Of a stretch of 64,000 nt of DNA, positions 10,665-19,219 are shown in pieces. A program made the translations under genes and the position numbers. Each line of letters opens with the position of its first letter. Position 1 is the stretch's first letter. Below the pieces are notes generated by a model. The model had not been told where the DNA came from. It saw only the letters and a list, made by a program, of their open reading frames with translations, and did not search any database. Source of the stretch: Afipia clevelandensis ATCC 49720 (GTDB taxonomy: Bacteria; Pseudomonadota; Alphaproteobacteria; Rhizobiales; Xanthobacteraceae); the NCBI RefSeq assembly GCF_000336555.1, contig NZ_KB375281.1, forward strand, positions 1,406,713 to 1,470,712. The letters run 5' to 3'.

Positions 10665-10949
10665 ATGACAAAGGGACCTAAAAACCCTCAGGAAGTGGCT
10701 GAATTCGTTGCCATTCAGGCGCTTTCTTTCCTGGCGGCTGATCCCGAGCGACTGGGGGCATTCCTGACCGAGAGCGGTATCGGGCCGCAGACCCTCCGAA
10801 CGGCCGCAGCCGACCCCAAATTCCTCGCCGGCGTCCTCGATTTCATCGTCCGCGATGACGCAACCGTGAAGGCCTTTGCCGACGCTTCGCAACTCACGCC
10901 GGAAGCCGTCGCCAACGCGCGCGAAGTGCTCGATCCGCGCTGGGAGTGA
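10665..10949 (+). CDS. DUF3572 family protein
   Basis: Small, acidic, helical protein of 94 residues matching the alphaproteobacterial DUF3572 family, of unknown function. It contains AIQALSFLAADPERL and a C-terminal AREVLDPRWE. It is divergent from divK and only three bases ahead of the dinB TTG start, so it is probably co-transcribed with dinB. Linkage to divK is common in the group, but no mechanistic link is established. Confidence 0.85.
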   Translation: MTKGPKNPQEVAEFVAIQALSFLAADPERLGAFLTESGIGPQTLRTAAADPKFLAGVLDFIVRDDATVKAFADASQLTPEAVANAREVLDPRWE

Positions 10950-10952
10950 CTG

Positions 10953-12239
10953 TTGAACAACCACCCGACAGCCGTCTTGCCGGGATTTTGCCGCGACTGC
11001 CTGTCGGACGCGGCGGGAAAGGCCATGCGCTGCGCCGCTTGCGGCTCGCCGCGCCTCGTCCGCCACCGTACCCTCGGCGCCCTGGCCCTCGCGCATGTCG
11101 ATTGTGATGCCTTTTACGCAACCGTCGAGAAGCGGGACAACCCGGATATCGCCGACAAGCCGGTGATCGTCGGCGGCGGCAAGCGTGGCGTGGTCTCGGC
11201 GGCCTGTTACATCGCACGCACTTATGGCGTGCGCTCGGCGATGCCGATGTTCAAGGCGCTCGACCTGTGCCCGTCCGCCGTGGTGGTGCGGCCCGATATG
11301 GCGAAATATGTTCGCGTCGGACGCGAGGTCCGCCAGGCGATGCTGGCTCTGACGCCACTGGTGGAACCCCTCTCCATCGACGAGGCGTTCCTTGACCTCA
11401 GTGGCACGGAACTTGTCCACGGCATGATCCCCGCCAAGGTACTGGCGCGATTCGCCTCGACGATCGAGCGCGAACTCGGCATCACCATCTCCGTCGGTCT
11501 GTCGGTGAACAAGTTTCTCGCCAAGATCGCGTCCGACCTCGACAAGCCGCGCGGCTTTGCCGCGCTGGATCAGGACGAGGCGCGCGAGATGCTGGCCGAG
11601 CGGCCCGTCGGTTTCATCTACGGTGTCGGCCCCGCCTCGCAGGAGAAACTCGCGCAGCGCGGTTTCCGTCTGATCAAGGATTTGCAGCGCGCGGACGAAA
11701 CCGACCTGATGAGACAATTCGGCCCCGAAGGACGGCGGCTGTGGCGGCTGGCGCGCGGCATGGATGACCGCAAGGTCGTCGCCGATCGCGGCGCCAAGAC
11801 GATCTCGAACGAGACCACGCTGGAAACCGACGTCCGGGATTTCGCAACTCTGGAAAAGATTTTGTGGCGGCTGTGCGAGAAGGTCTCGTCCCGCCTCAAG
11901 AGTGGCGACCTGTCCGGCTCGACCATCACCCTGAAGCTGAAGACCGCCGATTTTCGCCAGCGCACGCGCTCGCAATCGCTGCAGGTGCCGACCCAACTGG
12001 CGACGCGCATTTTTGCGACCGTGCGCGAAATGCTCGCCCGCGAGATTGACGGCACCGCATTCCGCCTGATCGGCGCAGGTGTCAGCGCGCTGCGGCCGGG
12101 CGCGGAAGCCGACGACCAGGATTTACTCGACCGCCGCTCGGCTCATGCCGAACGCGCGATGGACAATGTCCGCAAGAAATTCGGCAACGCCGCCGTGATG
12201 CGCGGCATCGCCTATGACGGACCGGCGAAGGCAGATTAA
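10953..12239 (+). CDS. dinB: DNA polymerase IV with N-terminal zinc ribbon
   Basis: Y-family error-prone polymerase for translesion synthesis. After about 35 extra residues carrying CxxC...CxxC (GFCRDC...CAAC), the palm starts with AHVDCDAFYATVEKRD. The catalytic SIDEAFLD motif, HhH region and little-finger domain follow, 428 residues in total. The start is a TTG at 10953; the next in-frame ATG (11024) falls between the two CxxC pairs and would split the ribbon, so the TTG is preferred. The N-terminal ribbon is shared by many rhizobial DinB proteins, but its role is not known. I saw no LexA-type box just upstream; the promoter is probably ahead of the DUF3572 gene. Confidence 0.93.
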   Translation: MNNHPTAVLPGFCRDCLSDAAGKAMRCAACGSPRLVRHRTLGALALAHVDCDAFYATVEKRDNPDIADKPVIVGGGKRGVVSAACYIARTYGVRSAMPMFKALDLCPSAVVVRPDMAKYVRVGREVRQAMLALTPLVEPLSIDEAFLDLSGTELVHGMIPAKVLARFASTIERELGITISVGLSVNKFLAKIASDLDKPRGFAALDQDEAREMLAERPVGFIYGVGPASQEKLAQRGFRLIKDLQRADETDLMRQFGPEGRRLWRLARGMDDRKVVADRGAKTISNETTLETDVRDFATLEKILWRLCEKVSSRLKSGDLSGSTITLKLKTADFRQRTRSQSLQVPTQLATRIFATVREMLAREIDGTAFRLIGAGVSALRPGAEADDQDLLDRRSAHAERAMDNVRKKFGNAAVMRGIAYDGPAKAD

Positions 12240-12249
12240 ACAGCCTCAC

Positions 12250-13113
12250 CTATTTGCAAGGCTTGGTTTCCTTGATGTCGATCTTGCCCATTGCGCCGGC
12301 GATGACGAAATCGTTGTAATCCAGCGACAGCGCGCGGGACACGCCGTCCTCGTAAAGTTCAAATGACATCGCATAGACCGGCGTCTGCTCGCCGACATCG
12401 GGTTTGGTCGCACGATCATAATAGCTGACCGTGACCGGCCAGCGCGTCAGCGATTTGAACTTGTCGTTGTTGGTCGTCGGATCCGGCGACGCTGGCGCCT
12501 TGGTGCCCGGGATCGGCTGTCCGATTACGGTGAGCGTGTTGTAGACCTTCTCGCCGTCGTCGGAGCCGTCATAGACCACCAGTTCGAGCAACGATTTGCC
12601 TTCACGCGCGGCCTCGATGATCAGCCGCACCTGCTCGGTCGGAAACACCGCGCCGTCGATGGTGAAGGTCTTGACCTTGGGTTTCTTGAGTTTGACCTTG
12701 ATGGTCTTGCCTTCGCGCTCGGCGATACCGTCAACCGAGGTCGCGTCGGCGTCGTTCATCCGCGTGTCAATCTTGAAGCGGTAGGTCTTGCCCTCGCCGT
12801 CTTCCCAACTGGTGGAACGCAGATCGCTCACGGTGCTCTTGTTCTCGCCGGCGTCGAGTTGCGACACCTGCCGGAATTCTGTCGTATAGCCCTCGCAGGC
12901 GCTGCCGCTGAAGTTGTAGAGGATGCGCCCGGTCGCGTTGTTGACACCGGCGTTCCCCCGCGACGTCTTCAGGCTGAGATCGTAGACCGCCTGATGCGAA
13001 AGAAAGGCGACGCTTGGCGCGGCGAACGCACCGCTTGCGGATGGTCCAAGACATGCCGCTGACAGCAGCAGCGGCAGGGCAAGCGAACGACAACCTGAAA
13101 TCCGGCGCCGCAT
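12250..13113 (-). CDS. eipB: Cell envelope integrity protein EipB (DUF1849)
   Basis: Periplasmic envelope-stability protein of the EipB/DUF1849 family, characterised in Brucella as a beta-spiral protein needed for resistance to cell-wall stress. At 287 residues, it has a signal peptide (about 1-32, with an LPLLLSAACLG core), then the family opening HQAVYDLSL and GRILYNFSGSACEGY. The two cysteines known to form a disulfide are present: one in GSACEG and one next to the C-terminus (ETKPCK). It is convergent with dinB and has a 215-base gap to the RidA-like gene. Confidence 0.88.
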   Translation of the reverse strand: MRRRISGCRSLALPLLLSAACLGPSASGAFAAPSVAFLSHQAVYDLSLKTSRGNAGVNNATGRILYNFSGSACEGYTTEFRQVSQLDAGENKSTVSDLRSTSWEDGEGKTYRFKIDTRMNDADATSVDGIAEREGKTIKVKLKKPKVKTFTIDGAVFPTEQVRLIIEAAREGKSLLELVVYDGSDDGEKVYNTLTVIGQPIPGTKAPASPDPTTNNDKFKSLTRWPVTVSYYDRATKPDVGEQTPVYAMSFELYEDGVSRALSLDYNDFVIAGAMGKIDIKETKPCK

Positions 13114-13327
13114 GGCGTCTCCTTAAGAGCGTGAGAATCAAACAATAATAGCCGCAACATTGCGCCGCAACCGGGGCAAAAAACCCAAGATTGTCCAAAA
13201 ATTCGAGGTCAGGTCATGCATCCGCTGCGCTTGCATGTGGTTTCACGATGGGTGAAATATGGCGCGCCCGGTTCATCTGCACGCTGAAGGTGCACGGGCA
13301 AACACGACAAACGTATCGGGGAAACAC

Positions 13328-13795
13328 ATGGCGGGAACGGTCGAGCAGAAGTTGAACGAGTTGGGCATCACGCTGCATCAGCCCAATCCGCCAGTGGCGA
13401 ACTATGTCGGATTTGTACGTACCGGAAACCTGCTGTTCGTCTCCGGCCAGGTCTGCAACACACCGGAAGGCAAGCTGATCGCCAAGGGGAAGCTCGGCGC
13501 CGGCGTCACCGTCGAACAGGGTGTCGCGGCCGCGCGCGGCTGCGCCATCAACCTGCTGGCGCAGGTGAAGATGGCGCTCGGCGATCTCGACAAGGTTGCG
13601 CGCGTGGTGCGCCTTGGCGGCTTTGTCAATGCGACACCGGATTTCCTCGAAGGACCCAAGGTCCTCAATGGCGCGTCGGATCTGATGGTGGCCGCGTTCG
13701 GCGACAAGGGCCGCCATGCACGCACCACGGTGGGCGTCGCCGCCCTGCCCGCGGATGCTGCGGTCGAAGTCGAAGGTATTTTTGAAGTCGCCTGA
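13328..13795 (+). CDS. RidA/YjgF-family protein
   Basis: Protein of 155 residues in the RidA superfamily, related to enamine/imine deaminases that detoxify reactive metabolites. It carries LFVSGQVCN, AARGCAINLL and the C-terminal VGVAALPADAAVEVEGIFEV block. Canonical RidA has an Arg near the end of the fold (position 105 in E. coli); the motif here is RTTVGVAALP, and the sequence alone does not settle whether it is catalytic. The frame extends upstream to 13259, but the ATG at 13328 matches the family N-terminus. Confidence 0.88.
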   Translation: MAGTVEQKLNELGITLHQPNPPVANYVGFVRTGNLLFVSGQVCNTPEGKLIAKGKLGAGVTVEQGVAAARGCAINLLAQVKMALGDLDKVARVVRLGGFVNATPDFLEGPKVLNGASDLMVAAFGDKGRHARTTVGVAALPADAAVEVEGIFEVA

Positions 13796-13861
13796 GCATG
13801 ATCCCGACCCGTAGGGCCGCGTTAGCGAAAAGTGGGCACCGGTTTTCGGATCAGATCATGC
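13796..13861. repeat. Palindromic intergenic repeat of bradyrhizobial type
   Basis: A 66-base element bounded by inverted GCATGATC (13796-13803) and GATCATGC (13854-13861), with the inner sequence AGTGGGCACCGGTTTTCGGA. I recognise this as the kind of short palindrome repeated between genes in Bradyrhizobium and relatives. It fills the gap between the RidA-like gene and the glycerophosphodiesterase. Confidence 0.75.
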
Positions 13862-13880
13862 ACATTGAAAAAAGCTAACG

Positions 13881-14633
13881 ATGTCCCGCTCCCCCCCGTG
13901 GCTGACGGCGCGGCCGATCGCGCATCGCGGCCTGCATGATCGCGCGCGCGGCATCATCGAGAACATGCCGTCCGCGATCAACGCCGCGGTCGCAGGAAAC
14001 TTCGCCATTGAAGTCGACCTGCAGCCCAGCGCCGATGGCGAGGCGATGGTGCATCATGACTATGCGCTGGGCCGTCTCACCGAGGGCACCGGCGAGTTGC
14101 TATCCCTGACAGCGGAGCAACTCAAGCAGGTCGCGTTCAAGAATACCTCCGACCGGATGATGACGCTCGGCGATCTCTGTGCGCGCGTCGGCGGACGGGT
14201 GCCGCTGGTGCTGGAAATCAAAAGCCGGTTCGATGGCGACCGGCGGCTGATTGCCAGGATGGCCGAAGTGCTCGCCTCCTATCGCGGACCGGTAGCGGCG
14301 ATGTCGTTCGATCCCGATCAGGTTCTGGCGGTGCGCGAACGGATGCCCGAGCTGACACGCGGCATTGTCGCGGAACGTCACTACACCGACGGCGAATGGA
14401 AACGGCTGCCGCCGGAAACAATTCATCAGATGACGGGCCTGCGTCATGCTTTTCGCACGCAGCCGCATTTCGTGAGCTACAGCGTCAACGACCTGCCCGC
14501 CCCCGCGCCATGGATCGCAAGGAACGTTTTCGGCTGCGCGCTCATCACATGGACTGTGCGAACTCCGGAACAACAGGCCAAGACCTTTCGCTATGCCGAC
14601 CAGATGACCTTCGAGGGTTTCATCCCGGAATAA
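13881..14633 (+). CDS. Glycerophosphodiester phosphodiesterase
   Basis: Hydrolyses glycerophosphodiesters to glycerol-3-phosphate and an alcohol, recycling phospholipid head groups. It has 250 residues and a TIM-barrel GDPD domain. IAHRGLH near 13-19 supplies the catalytic His and Arg, IEVDLQPSADG near 42-52 the metal-binding Glu and Asp, and HHD near 57-59 the second His. No signal peptide is seen, so it is cytoplasmic (UgpQ-like). It is followed after about 100 bases by a GNAT-like gene on the same strand. Confidence 0.92.
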   Translation: MSRSPPWLTARPIAHRGLHDRARGIIENMPSAINAAVAGNFAIEVDLQPSADGEAMVHHDYALGRLTEGTGELLSLTAEQLKQVAFKNTSDRMMTLGDLCARVGGRVPLVLEIKSRFDGDRRLIARMAEVLASYRGPVAAMSFDPDQVLAVRERMPELTRGIVAERHYTDGEWKRLPPETIHQMTGLRHAFRTQPHFVSYSVNDLPAPAPWIARNVFGCALITWTVRTPEQQAKTFRYADQMTFEGFIPE

Positions 14634-14732
14634 GCCGAAAGAAGCGCTCCCGGAGACTTGAAGTCATCTGCCCGAAATCCGATTTATAGTGCTGAACATC
14701 TCGTTTTCTCTCGGCCATGGTGCGCCTCTCTG

Positions 14733-15905
14733 TTGACGGATTCTCCCGAGATCACGCTTGAAGCGGTTTCCTCGATCGGCCAGATCGCGGCCGGCGACTG
14801 GAACGCCTGCGCCGATTCAGACGGCGCATACAATCCGTTCGTGACACATGCCTTCCTTGCTGCGCTGGAAAATTCTGACTCCGCCGTCGCGCGCACCGGC
14901 TGGGCTGCGCGGCATCTGATTGCGCGGATCGCCGGCGAGGTCGCCGGCGTGGTGCCGTGCTATCTGAAAAATCACTCTCAGGGCGAATACGTGTTCGACC
15001 ACGGCTGGGCCGATGCCTATGCGCGCGCGGGCGGCAGTTATTACCCGAAGCTCCAGGCAAGCGTGCCGTTCACGCCCGCCACCGGCCCTCGCCTGCTGGT
15101 GCGCCCGGGCGACGATGCAGAGCGTGTGCGCGACATGCTCGCCGCCGGACTGATCGCGCTGTGCGGCGCGACCCAGGCGTCCTCCGTTCACGTCACGTTT
15201 GCGCATAAGGACGAATGGGACTTCCTTGCCAAACAGGGATTCCTGCAGCGCACCGACCAGCAGTTTCACTGGCACAATGAAGGCTACGGCACCTTCGAGG
15301 ATTTCCTCGCCACCCTCGCCTCGCGCCACCGCAAGGCGATCCGCCGCGAGCGCCGCGATGCGCTTGCCAACGGCATTACCATTCACCCCCTGACCGGCGA
15401 CGACATCACGCCCGATGTCTGGGATGCGTTCTTCGAATTCTACATGGAGACCGGTTCGCGCAAATGGGGCCGCCCCTATCTCACCCGTTCGTTTTACGAC
15501 GAGATCGGCGCGACCATGGCGAAGGACGTTCTGCTGGTGATGGCCAAGCGCGACGGAAAATGGATCGCGGGCGCGATCAACTTCATCGGCTCCGACACAC
15601 TGTTCGGCCGCCACTGGGGCGCCATCGAGCATCATCCGTTCCTGCATTTCGAGGTCTGCTATTATCAGGCCATCGACTTTGCGATCCGGCGTGGACTGAA
15701 AAACGTCGAGGCCGGCGCACAGGGCGAGCACAAGATTGCGCGGGGCTACCTGCCGCAAACCACCTACTCCGCGCATTATATCGCCGATCCGGGATTGCGC
15801 CGCGCGATCCGCGATTATCTGGCGCACGAGCGCAGCTATGTGCAGGAAGCCGTCCGCGAACTGACTGAGGCCGGGCCGTTTCGGAAGACGGGCGCGGATA
15901 GCTGA
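14733..15905 (+). CDS. GNAT-like protein, DUF482 / peptidogalycan-type acyltransferase family
   Basis: Protein of about 390 residues matching the GNAT family PF04339 (COG3146). It contains WNACADSDGAYNPFVTHAFL near the start, KNHSQGEYVFDHGWADAYARAG, and C-terminally GAQGEHKIARGY and HYIADPGLRRAI. Members are predicted acyltransferases whose substrate is not established. The frame is open from a TTG at 14658. I prefer the TTG at 14733 because the residues after it (LTDSPEITLEAV) begin the conserved domain, although neither TTG has a strong ribosome-binding site. Confidence 0.85.
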   Translation: MTDSPEITLEAVSSIGQIAAGDWNACADSDGAYNPFVTHAFLAALENSDSAVARTGWAARHLIARIAGEVAGVVPCYLKNHSQGEYVFDHGWADAYARAGGSYYPKLQASVPFTPATGPRLLVRPGDDAERVRDMLAAGLIALCGATQASSVHVTFAHKDEWDFLAKQGFLQRTDQQFHWHNEGYGTFEDFLATLASRHRKAIRRERRDALANGITIHPLTGDDITPDVWDAFFEFYMETGSRKWGRPYLTRSFYDEIGATMAKDVLLVMAKRDGKWIAGAINFIGSDTLFGRHWGAIEHHPFLHFEVCYYQAIDFAIRRGLKNVEAGAQGEHKIARGYLPQTTYSAHYIADPGLRRAIRDYLAHERSYVQEAVRELTEAGPFRKTGADS

Positions 15906-15979
15906 TCCGGCCAGCCGTTGTGATTACCCTGTCGGCGGCCTAACCTGACCGGCACGACGATGCCGCCCAAGGACACGCC

Positions 15980-17074
15980 TTGACTTCCAACCGGATCCGC
16001 GAATTCCTGATCAGGCGCGCCCCGGAATTGCGCCAGACCTTTCGCGTGGCGATTGCGACCGGTGCCGCCTATGCCGCCTACAAGGCGCTCGGCCTGCCGC
16101 AGGGATACTGGGCGGTTTTCACGGTGATGATCGTGATGCAGGGCTCCATCGGCGGAACTCTCGGCGCCGCGACCGAGCGCATGATGGGCACGCTGGCTGG
16201 CGCGCTTGTCGGCGGTCTTGCGGCGGCCTTTCACTCGCGCACGTCTCTCGGCGTCGGCCTCGCCCTGGTTCTGGTCACCTGCGCCACGGTGTGGGCGGCA
16301 GCGATCCGCCCGCAATTGCGCGTGGCGCCGGTGACGGCAGCCATCATGCTGCTGACCGATCCGGCGGGCGCACCGGTCGAGCAATTCGTGCTCGACCGCA
16401 TTATCGAAATCGGCCTTGGCGGCCTGATTGGCGTTTTGGCCATGGTGCTGATCTTTCCGGCACGGTCCCATACGGTCGTTGTTTCGCGGTCGATCGCGGT
16501 CCTCAACCGCATTCAGCGGCTATTGCTGTCCGAAGCCGATGCGCTCGACCGCGGAGAAGCGCTCGCTCCTTCGAGCGAGCATCCGGCGCTGCGTCAGGCC
16601 CTCGCCGCCGTCGAACAGGCATTGAAGGATGCCGACCGGGAGCGCGCCTCAAAGCTCGCCGATCACCGCATTCCCGCAGCGATCCCGCGCACGCTCTGGC
16701 GTGTGCGCAACGATCTGGTCGGTATCGGGACGGTGCTGCGGGAGCCGCTGCCGCACCAGATCGCATCCACGCTCGCGCCGGCGGCGGCGCGGTTGCTGCG
16801 CGCGCAGGCCGAACTGACCGCACGCTGCGCCACCGCGCTCGATACGGTCACTGTGGTCGCCCGCAACGACGTCGCTGCCGCGTATCTTGCCTTTACGGAA
16901 ACCTTTACGGGATTGCGGCAATCGGGCGTGATGCGCGCGCTGGATTTCAACGCCGTGGGCCGCGCCTTCGGCCTCGCCTTTACGCTGGACGGGCTGCACC
17001 GCGACCTCACCGACCTTGCGGACCGGATCGACGAGATCGCCACCGGCGTTCCCGAGCGCGCGACGGAGCCGTGA
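15980..17074 (+). CDS. FUSC-family inner-membrane protein
   Basis: Protein of 364 residues with an N-terminal block of about six hydrophobic helices (residues 20-170, including GYWAVFTVMIVMQGS and GTLAGALVGGLAAA), then a mostly helical cytoplasmic half. This is the fusaric-acid-resistance/aromatic-acid exporter (FUSC) arrangement, here with one membrane module instead of the two in AaeB. It may be an aromatic or weak-acid efflux component, but no partner periplasmic adaptor gene is adjacent. The start is TTG at 15980, preceded by AAGGAC; no in-frame ATG fits the first helix better. Confidence 0.82.
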   Translation: MTSNRIREFLIRRAPELRQTFRVAIATGAAYAAYKALGLPQGYWAVFTVMIVMQGSIGGTLGAATERMMGTLAGALVGGLAAAFHSRTSLGVGLALVLVTCATVWAAAIRPQLRVAPVTAAIMLLTDPAGAPVEQFVLDRIIEIGLGGLIGVLAMVLIFPARSHTVVVSRSIAVLNRIQRLLLSEADALDRGEALAPSSEHPALRQALAAVEQALKDADRERASKLADHRIPAAIPRTLWRVRNDLVGIGTVLREPLPHQIASTLAPAAARLLRAQAELTARCATALDTVTVVARNDVAAAYLAFTETFTGLRQSGVMRALDFNAVGRAFGLAFTLDGLHRDLTDLADRIDEIATGVPERATEP

Positions 17075-17155
17075 CATGGATGGCCTCCCGACAAGCACGC
17101 TTGACCGCGCCGCACCGGGCGGCGATGTTGCGCCATCCAATTTCCGGGACACACC

Positions 17156-17581
17156 ATGAGCACGTACGACACCAACAACATTTTCGCGAAGATCCTGCGC
17201 GGCGAGATTCCCTGCCACAAGGTCTACGAGGACGAGCACACCTTCGCCTTCATGGACATCATGCCGCGCTGTCCCGGGCACACGCTGGTGATCCCGAAAC
17301 AGCCAGCCCGCAACATTCTCGACATCTCACCCGAAAGCCTCGCGCATGTCGCGCTGACGGCGAAAAAGATCGCGGTCGCCGCCAAGAAAGCCTTCAACGC
17401 CGACGGGATCACGCTGCAGCAGTTCAGCGAACATGCCGGCGGCCAGGTGGTTTTTCATCTTCATGTTCATATCATGCCGCGGGTCGAAGGCGTCGCGCTG
17501 CTGCCTCCGGCAAGCCGCAAGGAAGACGTCAAGGTGCTGGAAGATCACGCCACCCGGCTGATCGCGGCGCTGAATAGCTGA
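17156..17581 (+). CDS. HIT family hydrolase (HinT-like)
   Basis: Histidine-triad protein of 141 residues that hydrolyses nucleoside phosphoramidates or related nucleotide conjugates. The catalytic triad HLHVHIM is at 101-107 (H101, H103, H105) and the N-terminal IFAKILRGEIPCHKVYED block is typical. The C-terminus extends slightly beyond HinT. It is convergent with azlD with only 13 bases between stops. Confidence 0.93.
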   Translation: MSTYDTNNIFAKILRGEIPCHKVYEDEHTFAFMDIMPRCPGHTLVIPKQPARNILDISPESLAHVALTAKKIAVAAKKAFNADGITLQQFSEHAGGQVVFHLHVHIMPRVEGVALLPPASRKEDVKVLEDHATRLIAALNS

Positions 17582-17594
17582 ACTGCAAGGCCGG

Positions 17595-17939
17595 TCAGCC
17601 CAGCCACCACTTGCCGGCGAGCACGACGATTTCTCCGGCAACCACGCCGGCGAACACCGACTTGCGGGTCGCAAGAAAAACGGCAACGCCCACCACCACC
17701 GCGCCATATCGGACCACGTCCGGAACCGTCGCCAGCGCGCCGGGCGGCGAAATCAGAATCTGGGCAATAACACCGGCGAGGATCGCGGCGGCCACCGCCC
17801 TCACCCAGATCAGGAACTCCGAACTCTCATCGACCCCGCCGCCGATGACGAGGCCGAGCACCCGCCATACTTCGTTCGACAGGAAGCCTGCGAACAGCAG
17901 CAGCGCGATGGCATGTGCATCGCCGAGAAGCCCGCTCAT
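17595..17939 (-). CDS. azlD: AzlD-family branched-chain amino acid transporter subunit
   Basis: Protein of 114 residues with four predicted hydrophobic helices, matching AzlD (COG4392), the small subunit of branched-chain amino acid exporters. The ATG at 17939 overlaps the azlC stop (ATGA), so the pair is translationally coupled. The longer upstream frame to 18200 is only the overlap with azlC. Confidence 0.88.
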   Translation of the reverse strand: MSGLLGDAHAIALLLFAGFLSNEVWRVLGLVIGGGVDESSEFLIWVRAVAAAILAGVIAQILISPPGALATVPDVVRYGAVVVGVAVFLATRKSVFAGVVAGEIVVLAGKWWLG

Positions 17940-18682
17940 GCGCGCCTCCATAGGCGGTTGATCGCATAGGCGACCGTTCCGGCGGTCAAGCCGCTGATCA
18001 TGATATCGACACCGGTGTGCAGCAGTTGCACCAGCGGATACAGCGCAAGCCCGAGCGCCAGCGCCAGCTTGTCGACCAGCTTGTGTGCATTGCGCGCCGT
18101 CGATAGCAAAAACGTCAGCGGCGTCAAAGCAAGAATCCCGGCCGCCAGCAGCGGCGGAAGGTTTGCCGCCAGGCCGTAACCCAGAACCGCGGCCACACAA
18201 CTGAGGAACGTCAGCCCGCTGCCAAGGCCGTTCACAAAGGCGACCCGCCGTTCGCGCGGCACATGCGGCAGCAAACGGAAACTCTCGACCCAGACCGTGA
18301 CGGCCACGAAATGCGACGGCAGAACAAGCTGGCGCATTTTCGTTTCAGCGGTTCGCATCATCGGTAACACCGAAACCACCATCGGCAGCAGGCGTATGCC
18401 GCTGATCGTCACCGCAAGCGCCGATTCCAGCAGCGTTGCACCTGCATGATGGGTTGAAATCAGGATGATTTGCGCAGGCCCTGCCCAGACCAGCACTGTG
18501 CTGGCCAATGCCCAGCCCAGCGTGAAACCCGTGTCATACGCGAACGCGCCAATGCCGATGAACGTGCCGAACAGCACCAGCGCGAGAATGGACGACAACG
18601 CCGATTTCACCCCGAACGCGAAGGCCGCGACAGAGCTTTGCCATTTCGGGGAATCGAGGGCAGGAAGCGCCAAGGGGTGCAA
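17936..18682 (-). CDS. azlC: AzlC-family branched-chain amino acid transporter subunit
   Basis: Large subunit of an AzlCD exporter. About 248 residues with repeated hydrophobic segments (SILALVLFGTFIGIGAFAY, ALASTVLVWAGPAQIILIS, LAVTISGIRLLPMVVSVLPM) typical of AzlC/YgaZ, which with YgaH/AzlD exports valine and related amino acids. The first in-frame start is a TTG at 18682; the exact start is uncertain because no ATG lies before the first helix. Stop and azlD start overlap by four bases. Confidence 0.87.
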   Translation of the reverse strand: MHPLALPALDSPKWQSSVAAFAFGVKSALSSILALVLFGTFIGIGAFAYDTGFTLGWALASTVLVWAGPAQIILISTHHAGATLLESALAVTISGIRLLPMVVSVLPMMRTAETKMRQLVLPSHFVAVTVWVESFRLLPHVPRERRVAFVNGLGSGLTFLSCVAAVLGYGLAANLPPLLAAGILALTPLTFLLSTARNAHKLVDKLALALGLALYPLVQLLHTGVDIMISGLTAGTVAYAINRLWRRA

Positions 18683-18879
18683 ATACCGGTGAATCGAATG
18701 AAACGATCACGCCGGTGAAACGGCCTCTCCGTCAAGGGAACAAGGCCGCGCTGCGGGAAAGGCCGCACCGCTAAATTGCCGTGCATGCTGTTTCAGGCTG
18801 CTCAGGGCGCAAACCCGCCGCCATCGCATCGGGCCAGGGTCGCCTGAATGCGATATCCCGTGGCATTAAGCAGGCGAAT
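18683..18879. other. Intergenic region, no feature seen
   Basis: Sequence between azlC and the small ORF at 18880-18969. I see no terminator, promoter or ORF here that I would defend. The stretch after the small ORF (18970-19219) is AT-richer and likewise has nothing I can name beyond that ORF's ribosome-binding site. Confidence 0.5.
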
Positions 18880-18969
18880 TCAGATCGACGGCTCGCGCGC
18901 CGACGACGACAGCGATCCAAGTACACACAGCGTCGCGAAAGCGATCCCGATAAGTCCGAATGTCAGCAT
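18880..18969 (-). CDS. Putative 29-residue single-pass membrane peptide
   Basis: An ORF of 29 codons plus TGA, starting at ATG 18969. It is preceded by the strongest Shine-Dalgarno in this stretch: GGGAGGGGAGA, ending about seven bases before the ATG. The product begins MLTFGLIGIAFATLCVLGSL, one uninterrupted hydrophobic helix, then a short polar tail SSSAREPSI. This is the architecture of a small inner-membrane protein. It stands alone between azlC and the lytic transglycosylase. I cannot name a family; codon use (TCG, GCG, CTG) fits the neighbours. The coding call rests on the ribosome-binding site and hydrophobic pattern. Confidence 0.55.
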   Translation of the reverse strand: MLTFGLIGIAFATLCVLGSLSSSAREPSI

Positions 18970-19219
18970 GATGGTCTCCCCTCCCATGCCGCGGAAAATG
19001 AGTTCCGCCGCACACCATCAGATGATTGGAAAACGGTTTCGCAAAACTTAAGCGAAAATCATCGGCATCGCGTTAGCATTTCATTGAGCATATCATCGTC
19101 CGCACCAATCAAAGTTATGACTGAAAACAAAGGATTTCTTTGATCTACGCTCCGGCCGCGCCGTTAACCGTCATACGAGATTCCCAACTGCGGCACGCTA
19201 TGATACCGCGCCTCTCCGA

